A DNA stretch of 13,776 bases from assembly GCA_035719045.1 (NCBI GenBank), contig DASTGO010000418.1, forward strand, positions 1 to 13,776, given 5' to 3'. Position numbers and translations under genes: made by a program. The stretch comes from DASTGO01 sp035719045 (GTDB lineage: Bacteria > Actinomycetota > Actinomycetes > Actinomycetales > Kineosporiaceae). Positions 1 through 5,820 of the stretch are shown piece after piece; position 1 is the first letter of the stretch, and each line of letters begins with the position of its first letter. Under the pieces are notes generated by a model. The model was not told the origin of the DNA and searched no databases. It saw only the letters and a program-made list of their open reading frames with translations.

Positions 1-183
1 CTCGCCGCCCGCGGTCCCGACCTCAACGGCCGCTCCGGCACCGGCGGTGGCGGGGCCGGCCGCTCCGGCGTCGCCGATGCCCGCACCTCCCGCCGCCACT
101 GCCGGATCCTGGACGGACTCCACGGGCCCGCCCGGCACCGGATCTCCCGGCTCGGTGCCCGGCTGCACCGCCTCGCTGCTCAT
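1..183 (-). CDS. Unidentified leftward gene, 5' part only (runs off left edge)
   Basis: An open frame of 61 codons starts at ATG 183-181 on the minus strand and leaves the window without a stop. The start is well supported by a GGGAGGAG Shine-Dalgarno sequence (189-196) with a 5-nt spacer. The visible protein begins MSSEAVQPGTEPGD and continues as an acidic Ala/Gly/Pro/Val-rich stretch with no hydrophobic segment, which looks like a disordered N-terminal tail. Third codon positions are nearly all G or C. The gene is divergent from the chemotaxis receptor and shares a roughly 310-bp intergenic region with it. No domain is visible in this fragment, so no function can be given; a chemotaxis- or pilus-related role would be a guess from position only. 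Confidence 0.7.
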   Translation of the reverse strand, partial: MSSEAVQPGTEPGDPVPGGPVESVQDPAVAAGGAGIGDAGAAGPATAGAGAAVEVGTAGGE

Positions 184-494
184 TCCCGCTCCTCCCGCGC
201 GCAGGCCACAGTCGGTGCTGGCGACCGCAGCAACCGCCTACCTTGTCAGCGACCGGCGTCGCGGGCAATAAGGTGATCGCCACGTCCGGGCCGGCCTCCT
301 GACGCCTGCCCGCCCGGAACGTCCCTGCTCAGCCTGGTCGGAGCCCTCAGCCTGGTCGGAGCCGACCGTTCCCTGCGCCGCGCGGGTGAAGACTTCCCGG
401 CGGGTTGAGCCGGGGACACGGGCGAGCCGATGGAGCACCCACACGACCCGTCGCCGGACCACCGGCGCCCTCGATCCACCGACCGGGAGTGCGC
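184..494. other. Divergent intergenic region upstream of the chemotaxis receptor
   Basis: About 310 bp separate the leftward gene (start 183) from the receptor (start 495). No frame here looks coding. The region must hold promoters for both genes. A TAAGGT sequence at 269-274 fits the TANNNT -10 pattern for rightward transcription, but no convincing -35 box lies 17-18 nt upstream and the leader would be about 215 nt, so this is weak. The clearest structure is the perfect 18-bp tandem repeat at 328-363. Confidence 0.5.
328..363. repeat. Perfect 18-bp tandem duplication upstream of the receptor gene
   Basis: CTCAGCCTGGTCGGAGCC occurs twice with no gap (328-345 and 346-363) and no mismatch. It lies 132 bp upstream of the receptor start. 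A 15-bp part of the unit recurs in reverse complement at 4766-4780, inside the 60-aa gene. It may be a slippage duplication or a doubled regulatory site; the sequence alone does not decide. Confidence 0.85.
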
Positions 495-2084
495 GTGCTG
501 CTGAAGACGAAGGCGCTGGCCGCCGGTGCCGCCCTGGCGGTCCTGGTCGGGGGCGCAGCCACTCTGCTGATCAGCAGCAATGCCGCCGCCTCGGACGCCG
601 TGGCCGAACTGCAGGGCCGCGACGCACCCCTGCAGCGGGCGGTGTCCCGGGCGGTCGCCGACTTCTACGCCTACGACGACCAGAACAACATGTACGTCCT
701 GGTCGCCATGAACACCCCGGCCGCCGTCCAGCTGTGGACCAGCACCCACGGCCAGGCCGAACAGGCCCGGACCGCAGTGCGCACCGATGTGGCCACGGCC
801 CGCAGGCTGGTCCGGACCACGCAGGCCTCCGCCCTGCTCGACCGGGTCACCCACGACCTGGACGCCTACGACGCCACCTTCGAGGCCGGCTGGAAGGCGG
901 CCCGCGCCGGGCGCTACGCCGACGCCGCCTACCAGGCGACCGTGGCGAACCTGGACCCGTCCAACGACCTGATGCCCGCCCTGGACTCCCTCGGCCGGCT
1001 GGCCGACAGCCAGGCCGCCGCCGCCCTGGCCCGGGTGACCCAGGAGCAGGACCGGGCCCGTGCCGTCGCGGTGGGCCTCGCGGCGCTCGTGCTGGCGGCC
1101 CTGCTGCTGCTCGGCTGGGCGTTCCGCCGCCAGGTGCTGGTCCCGATCGACGCCACCCGGCGGGGCATGGTGGCCATCTCCTCCGCCGGCGGGGACCTCA
1201 CCCAGCGGCTGGGAGTCACCTCCCGCGACGAGCTCGGCGAACTGGCCCGGGCGGTGGACGCCACCCTCGACACCATGCAGGCCTTCGTCCGCCGGGTCGC
1301 GGAGTCGGCCCAGCAGCTGGGGACCGAGTCGGCCCGGCTGCTGACGGCCAACGAGGGGATCGTGGACGCCGCCCGGCAGACCACCGACCGGGCCGAGCAG
1401 ATGGCCGGGACCGCCCGCTCGGTGTCGGATTCGGTGAGCACGGTGGCCGCGGCGACCGAGCAGCTGTCCGGCTCGATCCGGGAGATCTCCTCCTCGGCGG
1501 CCACCGCGGCCGCAGTGGCCTCGCAGGCGGCCGAGTCGGCGGGGCGGGCCGGCGGGACGGTCGAGCGGCTGTCGGAGTCCGCCTCCGAGATCTCCCAGGT
1601 GCTGGCTCTGATCAGTGCGGTCACCGAGCAGACGAACCTGCTCGCGCTGAACGCCACGATCGAGGCGGCCCGGGCCGGGGAGGCCGGGCGGGGCTTCGCC
1701 GTCGTGGCCACCGAGGTCAAGGACCTGGCGCAGCAGAGCTCCCGCGCCGCCGAGGACATCGGGGGCCGGGTCGAGGGCCTGCAGGACGTCACCCACGGCA
1801 CCGCCCGGGCGATCCTGGAGATCGGGGAGACCGTCCGCTCGATCAACGACCACCAGGGCACCATCGCCTCCGCCGTCGAGCAACAGGCCGCGACCACAGC
1901 GGACATCGCCGGGGTCATCACCTCGGCGGCCGGCGGGGCGCAGCAGATCCTCTCCTCGACCCAGGACGTGGCTGGTGCCGCGGAGACCACGGCCAGGCAT
2001 GCCGAACAGTCCCGGCAGACCGCCCAGGAGCTGTCCGGACTGGCCGGGCAGCTGTCCGACCTGGTCTCCGGCTACCGGGTCTGA
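495..2084 (+). CDS. Methyl-accepting chemotaxis protein (membrane chemoreceptor)
   Basis: A 529-aa transmembrane chemoreceptor that would signal to a CheA/CheW array at the membrane. An N-terminal hydrophobic helix (about 6-29) and a second one (about 189-210) bracket a mostly helical extracytoplasmic sensor of about 155 residues, probably of four-helix-bundle type. A HAMP linker follows (about 211-265), then a long coiled-coil signalling domain. Its hairpin tip begins EQTNLLALNATIEAARAGEA at residue 378 and continues GRGFAVVATEV, the hallmark of the family. The C-terminus ends SGYRV, with no CheR/CheB-tethering pentapeptide. The GTG at 495 is chosen because GGGAG at 485-489 sits 5 nt upstream; a GTG at 489 is too close to that site, and the frame is open back to 405. 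The ligand is unknown. No che genes are visible, so coupling to flagella or to the pilus locus 4 kb away is open. Confidence 0.93.
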   Translation: MLLKTKALAAGAALAVLVGGAATLLISSNAAASDAVAELQGRDAPLQRAVSRAVADFYAYDDQNNMYVLVAMNTPAAVQLWTSTHGQAEQARTAVRTDVATARRLVRTTQASALLDRVTHDLDAYDATFEAGWKAARAGRYADAAYQATVANLDPSNDLMPALDSLGRLADSQAAAALARVTQEQDRARAVAVGLAALVLAALLLLGWAFRRQVLVPIDATRRGMVAISSAGGDLTQRLGVTSRDELGELARAVDATLDTMQAFVRRVAESAQQLGTESARLLTANEGIVDAARQTTDRAEQMAGTARSVSDSVSTVAAATEQLSGSIREISSSAATAAAVASQAAESAGRAGGTVERLSESASEISQVLALISAVTEQTNLLALNATIEAARAGEAGRGFAVVATEVKDLAQQSSRAAEDIGGRVEGLQDVTHGTARAILEIGETVRSINDHQGTIASAVEQQAATTADIAGVITSAAGGAQQILSSTQDVAGAAETTARHAEQSRQTAQELSGLAGQLSDLVSGYRV

Positions 2085-2243
2085 GACCAGGCCGGGGACG
2101 GGGCGGGCGAGGTGCGCGACGGACCGTCCCGGACCGGCCTCGGTCCCCTCAACCCCCGGCTGCCGGCCGCCGATCCTCCCTTCGTGAGCGCGCCGTCCCT
2201 GCCGCCCCTCGACGCCTGCGAACCCCGACCGGAGGCGACCGGA

Positions 2244-2462
2244 GTGGACCCGGCGCGACTGCTGGCCCCCTATCCGCATGTCGCCCGCTGCCACAGCTGC
2301 CGCGGCTACGCCGCCGACTGGCTGCCGCTGCGCGAACCGGCCGACGTCCTGGTCGCCGCCCTCGCCCACCACGACAGCGGGCACCGGCACGACCTGCTGC
2401 AGGCGGTGAGCCAGCACTTCGCCCCGATCCCGGCCCGGTGCCGCCCCTTCCCGCACAGCTGA
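2244..2462 (+). CDS. Small Cys/His-rich hypothetical protein (72 aa)
   Basis: The GTG at 2244 has GGAGG at 2231-2235 with an 8-nt spacer, the best start in a frame that stays open back to 2112; GTGs at 2112 and 2184 have poorer sites. The 72-aa product has a CHSC motif at residues 16-19, a second region with several His (H42, H43, H47, H49, H58) and Cys66. This spacing could bind a metal, but it is not a zinc finger I recognise. Third positions are strongly GC-biased, supporting coding. It lies 159 nt behind the receptor in the same direction and might be cotranscribed. There is no signal peptide or membrane segment. Function unknown. Confidence 0.6.
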   Translation: MDPARLLAPYPHVARCHSCRGYAADWLPLREPADVLVAALAHHDSGHRHDLLQAVSQHFAPIPARCRPFPHS

Positions 2463-2511
2463 CCCGCCGCCGCCACGCCCGGACACCCGTTCGCCGGGTG
2501 CAGACAGGTTC

Positions 2512-2556
2512 GCGGAGTCCAGGCCGATCTGCGGAGTCCAGGCGGGTCTGCGGAAG
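2512..2556. repeat. 19-bp-period short tandem repeat
   Basis: GCGGAGTCCAGGC occurs at 2512-2524 and 2531-2543, exactly 19 bp apart, and a decayed third copy (GCGGAAG) begins at 2550, again 19 bp on. The joining 6-mers (CGATCT, GGGTCT) differ slightly. It lies 50 bp after the stop of the 72-aa gene. Function unknown. Confidence 0.7.
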
Positions 2557-2707
2557 CTGCTCGCCCCGTGGCGGCGGGCGGGGCGCGCGGTCCGGCGGTC
2601 CGGGCCGGGGGTGTCCGGACGGTTCGCCCGCAGGCCCGCGCGCGGCCTCCGGCGGGCCACGGACACGGCCCCGGCGAGGACGGCCGCCCCAGCCGCCGCC
2701 GAAGACT

Positions 2708-2741
2708 GACCAGGGCCCGTCCCGGGACCAAGGGCCCGGTC
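2708..2741 (+). terminator. Candidate GC hairpin terminator
   Basis: GACC-A-GGGCCC (2708-2718) pairs with GGGCCC-GGTC (2732-2741), giving ten base pairs with one bulged A and a 13-nt loop that itself contains TCCCGGGA. It lies 246 nt beyond the 72-aa gene. There is no U-tract, which is usual in actinomycetes. It could end the receptor/72-aa transcript. Confidence 0.4.
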
Positions 2742-3123
2742 TGTACTACGGATCCAAACGAGTTCCCGGCGCCCTCCGGAGCCGCCCTGCCGGACCTCAC
2801 TCAAGCCGGGGGAATGCACACCCAGCGCCATCCATGCAACCCACCGAACCCCCCGGGCTGGCCACAGAGCGTCCCCAATGAGGGAGATATTGCTCACGCT
2901 CCCTCTCGGGAACTCTCTTCGGACACCCCGGACCGGGACTCTTGGCCCGATCGCACCCAAGCTGATGACCTCGGTGATCATGGCCCCTTCCAGCATCGTT
3001 CATCGCTCCGGATCATGAGCCACCTGGCCTGTCAAGCATCTGACGGCCCCAAATAAACGACGGCTTTCCGCTGAAGGGCGCTTACGGACAGTGACTCCCC
3101 TGTCTCTCACCGATGTGATCCCC

Positions 3124-3129
3124 TAGGCT
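3124..3129 (+). promoter_or_regulatory. Predicted -10 box for a leaderless transcript
   Basis: TAGGCT fits the actinobacterial TANNNT -10 consensus. Seven nucleotides separate it from the ATG at 3137, so the A of the start codon falls where transcription should begin. No ribosome binding site precedes that ATG, which agrees with a leaderless mRNA. The -35 region around 3100-3106 (CTGTCTC) is only weakly like TTGACA. Confidence 0.5.
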
Positions 3130-3136
3130 CGGCCCC

Positions 3137-4042
3137 ATGCCGCGGCACCTCGTCGTCCCCGGCCTGCCCACCCGGCGAGCCGCGACGATGACGCGTGCCA
3201 GCGCACCCCTTCCCCTCCTGTCCGCCCCGCCGCAGATCTCCCCCTCGGCGCTGCCGGACCTCCGCCTCGCCCTCCCCGTGGCTCCCCTGATCGCGACGCC
3301 CGCGCCGTACGGTCACGCGGTGGCGCCCCGGCCCCGGGCGGTGCTCCCCTCGATCGGCCCAGACCCCGATGCCGTCACCGACGTCGGGATGGCGGTCCGG
3401 GTCCCGGCGTTCGTGGTCGTCACCGTGGCCCTCGGCCTCGGCGCCCACGCCGCCGCCGGCGGTGGTCCGCCGTCCCTGAGTTCGGCGTTGCTGATCGCAC
3501 TCCTGGTCGGGATCGCCGGTCGCCAGTTCGCTCTGAGGGAGCAGTCCCTTCTGCGGCTGGCCGCCCTGGTCTGGTCCGTCCAGGCAGGGATCCACTTCGT
3601 GCTGTTGAGCGGGCACCGGCACGGCGCCGGTTCCCACGTCCTCGCCGTCCGTCTCGGCGTGCACCAACTGCACGTCCCCACGGTCCTTCCCGCGCAGGCG
3701 GTCCTGGTGCCGCCGCCGGTGGAGGGTCTGCCGGCCGACCTCGCAGGGCAGGCGGCCCCTGCGGTCGTGTCGGCCGCGGAGTTCGGCAGCTCCCTGCTCA
3801 TGCTCGCCCTGCACGCTCTCGCCGGACTGGTCGTGGCCGCATGGCTGCGCCGCGGCGAGGCAGTCGTCTTCCGGGCCGCCCGCCGGATCCTGCCGCGGCT
3901 GCTCCCGTGCCGGCCGGTCCCGGTCCGGCGCTCCGCCCAGCCCACACTTCCGGTGTGCACGGCACCGTGCCTGCCACACGGGCGCCGGCTCATCCGGCTG
4001 ACCACGCCGCGGCGGGGGCCGCCAGCACTGCACTGCTGTTGA
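3137..4042 (+). CDS. His-rich multi-pass membrane protein, possibly metal-related
   Basis: A 301-aa protein with four likely membrane segments (about 87-107, 113-128, 136-157 and 213-236) after a Pro-rich N-terminal region. Histidines cluster within or beside the segments (H104, H153, H160, H162, H167, H176, H179, H226). The C-terminal tail is Arg/Pro-rich with Cys258, Cys274, Cys278 and a terminal HCC. The pattern GAHAAAGGG, then a GIHF helix, then MLALHALAGLVVAAWLRRGE resembles a family of actinobacterial membrane proteins often found beside copper-handling CopC/YcnI genes; that link is from memory and no such neighbours are seen here. The start at 3137 is favoured by the -10 box exactly one leaderless spacing upstream; ATG 3188 is an alternative. 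A long opposite-strand frame over the same DNA lacks any recognisable product. Confidence 0.72.
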   Translation: MPRHLVVPGLPTRRAATMTRASAPLPLLSAPPQISPSALPDLRLALPVAPLIATPAPYGHAVAPRPRAVLPSIGPDPDAVTDVGMAVRVPAFVVVTVALGLGAHAAAGGGPPSLSSALLIALLVGIAGRQFALREQSLLRLAALVWSVQAGIHFVLLSGHRHGAGSHVLAVRLGVHQLHVPTVLPAQAVLVPPPVEGLPADLAGQAAPAVVSAAEFGSSLLMLALHALAGLVVAAWLRRGEAVVFRAARRILPRLLPCRPVPVRRSAQPTLPVCTAPCLPHGRRLIRLTTPRRGPPALHCC

Positions 4043-4189
4043 GTCCCGGGGTCGCCGTCCGGCTATCCGACGAGCCCACCGGCTCACCCGCCGCCGTCGG
4101 CGCGGGCGGGCCGCGTGATGACACCCCGGTCCGCGCACCGATGCGCACCAGACTCGGCCGGAACCTCCGGCCATCCCGCCCGGGGCGTC

Positions 4190-4215
4190 GTTGCCCCCTA
4201 CCCCTGCGAGGCAAC
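4190..4215 (+). promoter_or_regulatory. Hairpin covering the ribosome binding site of the mini-ORF
   Basis: GTTGCC (4190-4195) is perfectly complementary to GGCAAC (4210-4215), with a 14-nt loop. The 3' arm begins inside GAGG (4208-4211), the likely Shine-Dalgarno sequence for the ATG at 4218. Folding would partly hide that site, so translational control is possible; this is inference from sequence only. Confidence 0.35.
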
Positions 4216-4217
4216 CC

Positions 4218-4328
4218 ATGACTTCCGGATGCGCCACCACCGGCATCCAGCCCACCCGTCCGTCCGACACCAGTTGTTCCGTCCCGGCCTGCCCCGCGGC
4301 AGGCGTCCCCGCCGAGCCGGAGGTGTGA
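4218..4328 (+). CDS. Possible 36-aa mini-protein or leader peptide
   Basis: ATG 4218 has GAGG at 4208-4211 (6-nt spacer) and the frame ends at TGA 4326-4328, six bases before the ATG of the next gene. The product starts MTSGCATTGIQPTRPSD and has three Cys (5, 20, 25), many Pro/Ser/Thr and no membrane segment. Third positions are mostly G or C (about 30 of 36). The GGAGG that serves the next gene (4319-4323) lies inside its last codons, so the two would be translationally coupled. It may be a real small protein, a leader peptide, or chance. Confidence 0.35.
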   Translation: MTSGCATTGIQPTRPSDTSCSVPACPAAGVPAEPEV

Positions 4329-4334
4329 GCAGAG

Positions 4335-4607
4335 ATGCCTCATCGGATGCACCCACCGCAGCAGGACTGCGAGGTCTGCAAGCGGCGCCGTCGCCGGATG
4401 CGCGACGGCTACCGTGACCGGGTCCGCGCCGGGCTGGCCCCCGACGACCCGCGCCACGGCACCGCCAACGGCTACCTCAACTACGGCTGCCGCTGCGAAG
4501 CCTGCAAGAACGCCGGAGCGGCCTACAACTCGGCGGACGCCCGCCGTCAGCGGCGCAGCGGTCACGACGACCTGACCCACGCCCCGGAGCAGCGTGCCGC
4601 AAGCTGA
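4335..4607 (+). CDS. Small zinc-ribbon-like protein with HGT..GY..YGCRC..C motif
   Basis: A 90-aa basic protein. A CxxC pair (C12, C15) is followed by an Arg-rich helix, then HGTANGYLNYGCRCEACKNA (residues 41-60), giving H41, C52, C54 and C57 as further metal ligands. Small proteins with HGT-x3-Y-x2-(Y/H)GCRC-x2-C are common in actinophages and actinomycete accessory regions; their role is generally unknown, with nucleic-acid binding a reasonable inference from the charge and Cys pattern. The start at 4335 has GGAGG at 4319-4323 with an 11-nt spacer, slightly long. A strong inverted-repeat terminator begins five bases after the stop. Confidence 0.72.
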   Translation: MPHRMHPPQQDCEVCKRRRRRMRDGYRDRVRAGLAPDDPRHGTANGYLNYGCRCEACKNAGAAYNSADARRQRRSGHDDLTHAPEQRAAS

Positions 4608-4612
4608 TCCAC

Positions 4613-4666
4613 GGACGTCATGAGGCCGGCCGGGCAGTCAACTGCCCGGCCGGCCTCATGACGTCC
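4613..4666. terminator. Perfect 26-bp inverted repeat, probable bidirectional terminator
   Basis: The arm 4613-4638 (from GGACGTCATGAGG) is matched without error by 4641-4666 (ending CCTCATGACGTCC), leaving only two bases between the arms, so the real loop is about four bases. It sits between the stop of the 90-aa gene (4607) and the stop of the convergent 60-aa gene (4703), the place for a shared terminator. It contains internal GGCCGGCC and GACGTC palindromes. There is no U-tract. Confidence 0.85.
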
Positions 4667-4702
4667 ACCGGCGCAACGTCCTGGCCGGCGGGATGAACGG
4701 AC

Positions 4703-4885
4703 TCAGCTGCTGGAGGCCTCGACGTGGCCCGCCCCGGCGTGCTCACCGCGGTACACGATCTGCTCGGCTCCGACCAGGCTCACCAGCAGCCGGTGGGCGG
4801 CTGCTTCGTCCTCCACCCAGAGGACCTCGCCGTCCCCGCACCGGACGCCCCAGATCCGGCGCTCCTCGGGTGTGGCGGTGTCCAT
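4703..4885 (-). CDS. Small hypothetical protein (60 aa)
   Basis: ATG 4885-4883 (minus strand) is preceded by GGGGAGGG with a spacer of about 4 nt, a strong site. The acidic 60-aa product reads like a compact strand-strand-helix-strand fold: RIWGVRCGDGEVLWVEDE, then the helix AAAHRLLVSLVG, then EQIVYRGE. There is no Cys motif beyond C16 and no membrane segment. It is convergent with the 90-aa zinc-ribbon gene and shares the inverted-repeat terminator with it. Small proteins of this kind are common in actinophages and accessory regions, but I do not recognise a named family. Function unknown. Confidence 0.65.
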   Translation of the reverse strand: MDTATPEERRIWGVRCGDGEVLWVEDEAAAHRLLVSLVGAEQIVYRGEHAGAGHVEASSS

Positions 4886-4931
4886 GATCCCTCCCCTCGC
4901 CGCGCATCCCCGCGCTCTGTCGGGCTACCCG

Positions 4932-4945
4932 GCTGCTGCAGCAGC
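4932..4945. promoter_or_regulatory. 14-bp perfect palindrome, candidate operator
   Basis: GCTGCTGCAGCAGC is its own reverse complement. It is centred about 53 bp upstream of the ATG of the leftward 60-aa gene in a divergent promoter region, a normal position for a repressor site. No regulator gene adjoins it, and triplet-like GC repeats also arise by chance, so confidence is low. Confidence 0.25.
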
Positions 4946-5153
4946 TCGACCAGGCTGCAGGACCCCCGATGCGGCCAGACTAGGCGGCGATCTCCGACCG
5001 CCACCCGGGACCATCGGTAGCGCAGCGGGCATCGCACCCGCTCAGGACGGGTCCGATCGGGGGAGGCCACGCCGGAGGTCCCGCCCGGCGGCGTGTCGCA
5101 CCGTCATCGGCCGGCCTCGGGCGGACGCGGGCCGGCCGGGACGGCCGGGACGG

Positions 5154-5213
5154 CCGTTCGACCGGGACGGCCGGGCACACCTGCCGTTCGGTCGGGACGG
5201 CTGTGCGCACCTG
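5154..5213. repeat. 30-bp imperfect tandem repeat
   Basis: Two adjacent 30-bp copies (5154-5183 and 5184-5213) share CCGTTCG at their start, CGGGACGGC in the middle and CACCTG at the end, and agree at 25 of 30 positions. The second copy ends 34 bp before the start of the Ddn-like gene, so it overlaps the likely promoter or leader. It may be a duplicated binding site or a slippage product. Confidence 0.7.
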
Positions 5214-5247
5214 GCCTGGCCGGTCGCGCGCTGGCAGGGTGGGCGAC

Positions 5248-5766
5248 ATGAGCCTCGCCGCCGGCCTCGGGGTGATCCCGCCCGGCCGCTCTCCCCTGGC
5301 CCGCGGTGTCCGGTACCTGGCGTCGACCGGTCCGGGGTCGCGGCTGGCCTCCCGGCTGGTGCCGCCGCTGGACGCCGCGTTCCTGCGGGCCAGCCATGGC
5401 CGGGTCACGGCCAGCGAATGGGTCGCGGGCCTGCCCACCGTGCACCTGACCACGACCGGGGCCCGCAGCGGCCTGCCCCGGACGGTCGCCCTCGCGGCCG
5501 TCGTCATCGGGGATGATCTCGCCGTCATCGGCTCGAACTGGGGTCGCTCGCAGCACCCCGGCTGGGTGCACAACCTCGCCGCGCATCCCGGTGCCCTGGT
5601 CTCCCGGGCGGGACGCCGGGTACCGGTCACCGCGGCCGAGGCGACCGGCGACATGGCGGAGCGGATCTGGCAGGAGGCCCGGCAGCTGTACCGCGGGTTC
5701 CGTATCTACCCTGAGCGCACCGGCGGCCGGCAGATCCGGGTCTTCCTGCTCCGCCCCACCAACTGA
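5248..5766 (+). CDS. Deazaflavin (F420)-dependent nitroreductase-family oxidoreductase
   Basis: A 172-aa protein of the Ddn / F420H2-dependent reductase family (split-barrel fold), which uses reduced F420 to reduce quinones, nitro compounds or other acceptors in the cytoplasm or at the membrane face. Family signatures are in order: VHLTTTGARSGLPRTV (65-80), VIGSNWG (93-99), HPGWVHNLAAHPGALV (103-118), an Ala/Glu segment with WQEA, and the C-terminal strand GGRQIRVFLLRP (159-170). Length is normal for the family. ATG 5248 is preceded by a G-rich stretch (GGCAGGGTGGG); an in-frame start at 5203 lacks a better site. The substrate cannot be predicted. F420 use agrees with an actinomycete host. 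A 17-bp tandem repeat runs through its stop codon. Confidence 0.88.
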   Translation: MSLAAGLGVIPPGRSPLARGVRYLASTGPGSRLASRLVPPLDAAFLRASHGRVTASEWVAGLPTVHLTTTGARSGLPRTVALAAVVIGDDLAVIGSNWGRSQHPGWVHNLAAHPGALVSRAGRRVPVTAAEATGDMAERIWQEARQLYRGFRIYPERTGGRQIRVFLLRPTN

Positions 5767-5808
5767 ACGGCTCCACCAACTGAACGGCTCCACCGGCCGA
5801 ACGGCTCG
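5758..5808. repeat. 17-bp tandem repeat spanning the stop codon of the Ddn-like gene
   Basis: ACCAACTGAACGGCTCC occurs at 5758-5774 and again, identical, at 5775-5791. A third copy at 5792-5808 differs over the AACTG part and at its last base. The first copy contains the last sense codons and the TGA, so the stop codon region has been duplicated downstream. The 17-bp period is not a multiple of three. Confidence 0.8.
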
Positions 5809-5820
5809 GGACCGGAGCCG
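5802..5820 (+). terminator. Weak candidate terminator hairpin after the Ddn-like gene
   Basis: CGGCTC (5802-5807) pairs with GAGCCG (5815-5820) across a 7-nt loop, 36 bp after the stop. The stem is only six base pairs, so this is a modest call. Confidence 0.3.

Larger units (their letters stand above)
2463..3136. other. Long non-coding stretch of about 670 bp
   Basis: No frame on either strand shows convincing coding bias. The left third is GC-rich and contains the 19-bp repeats (2512-2556) and a GC hairpin (2708-2741). From about 2745 to 3123 the base composition falls visibly towards AT relative to the flanking genes. This part holds a 7-bp inverted repeat GAGGGAG/CTCCCTC (2880-2886 and 2899-2905, 12-nt loop). 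The right end holds the promoter for the membrane protein gene at 3137. A non-coding RNA or horizontally acquired remnant is possible, but I recognise no known RNA family. Confidence 0.5.
4886..5247. other. Divergent intergenic region between the 60-aa gene and the Ddn-like gene
   Basis: About 360 bp. Frames here lack independent support. It holds a 14-bp palindrome (4932-4945) about 47 bp upstream of the leftward start, and GC-rich tandem repeats (GCCGGGACG twice near 5132-5150, then a 30-bp pair at 5154-5213) just before the rightward gene. Promoters for both genes must lie here, but no clear -10/-35 pair was found. Confidence 0.5.

Noticed and set aside
246..2996. A 916-codon open frame on the minus strand opposite the chemoreceptor
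   Set aside because: Its translation is repetitive Gly/Arg/Ala sequence with no domains, while the plus strand encodes a clear chemoreceptor. Long antisense frames are expected at this GC.
3012..3035. TTGACA on the minus strand as a leftward promoter
   Set aside because: No matching -10 box lies 16-18 nt downstream and no leftward gene follows, so it is probably chance.
3107..4270. A 387-codon minus-strand open frame over the membrane protein gene
   Set aside because: The product is Gly/Arg/Asp-rich without hydrophobic order, whereas the plus strand gives four membrane helices with placed His residues and a -10 box at the start.
4872..5516. Plus-strand open frame overlapping the Ddn-like gene, with a 10-residue repeat in its translation
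   Set aside because: The repeat comes from the 30-bp DNA duplication. The frame lies over the well-supported oxidoreductase in another phase and its product looks non-natural.
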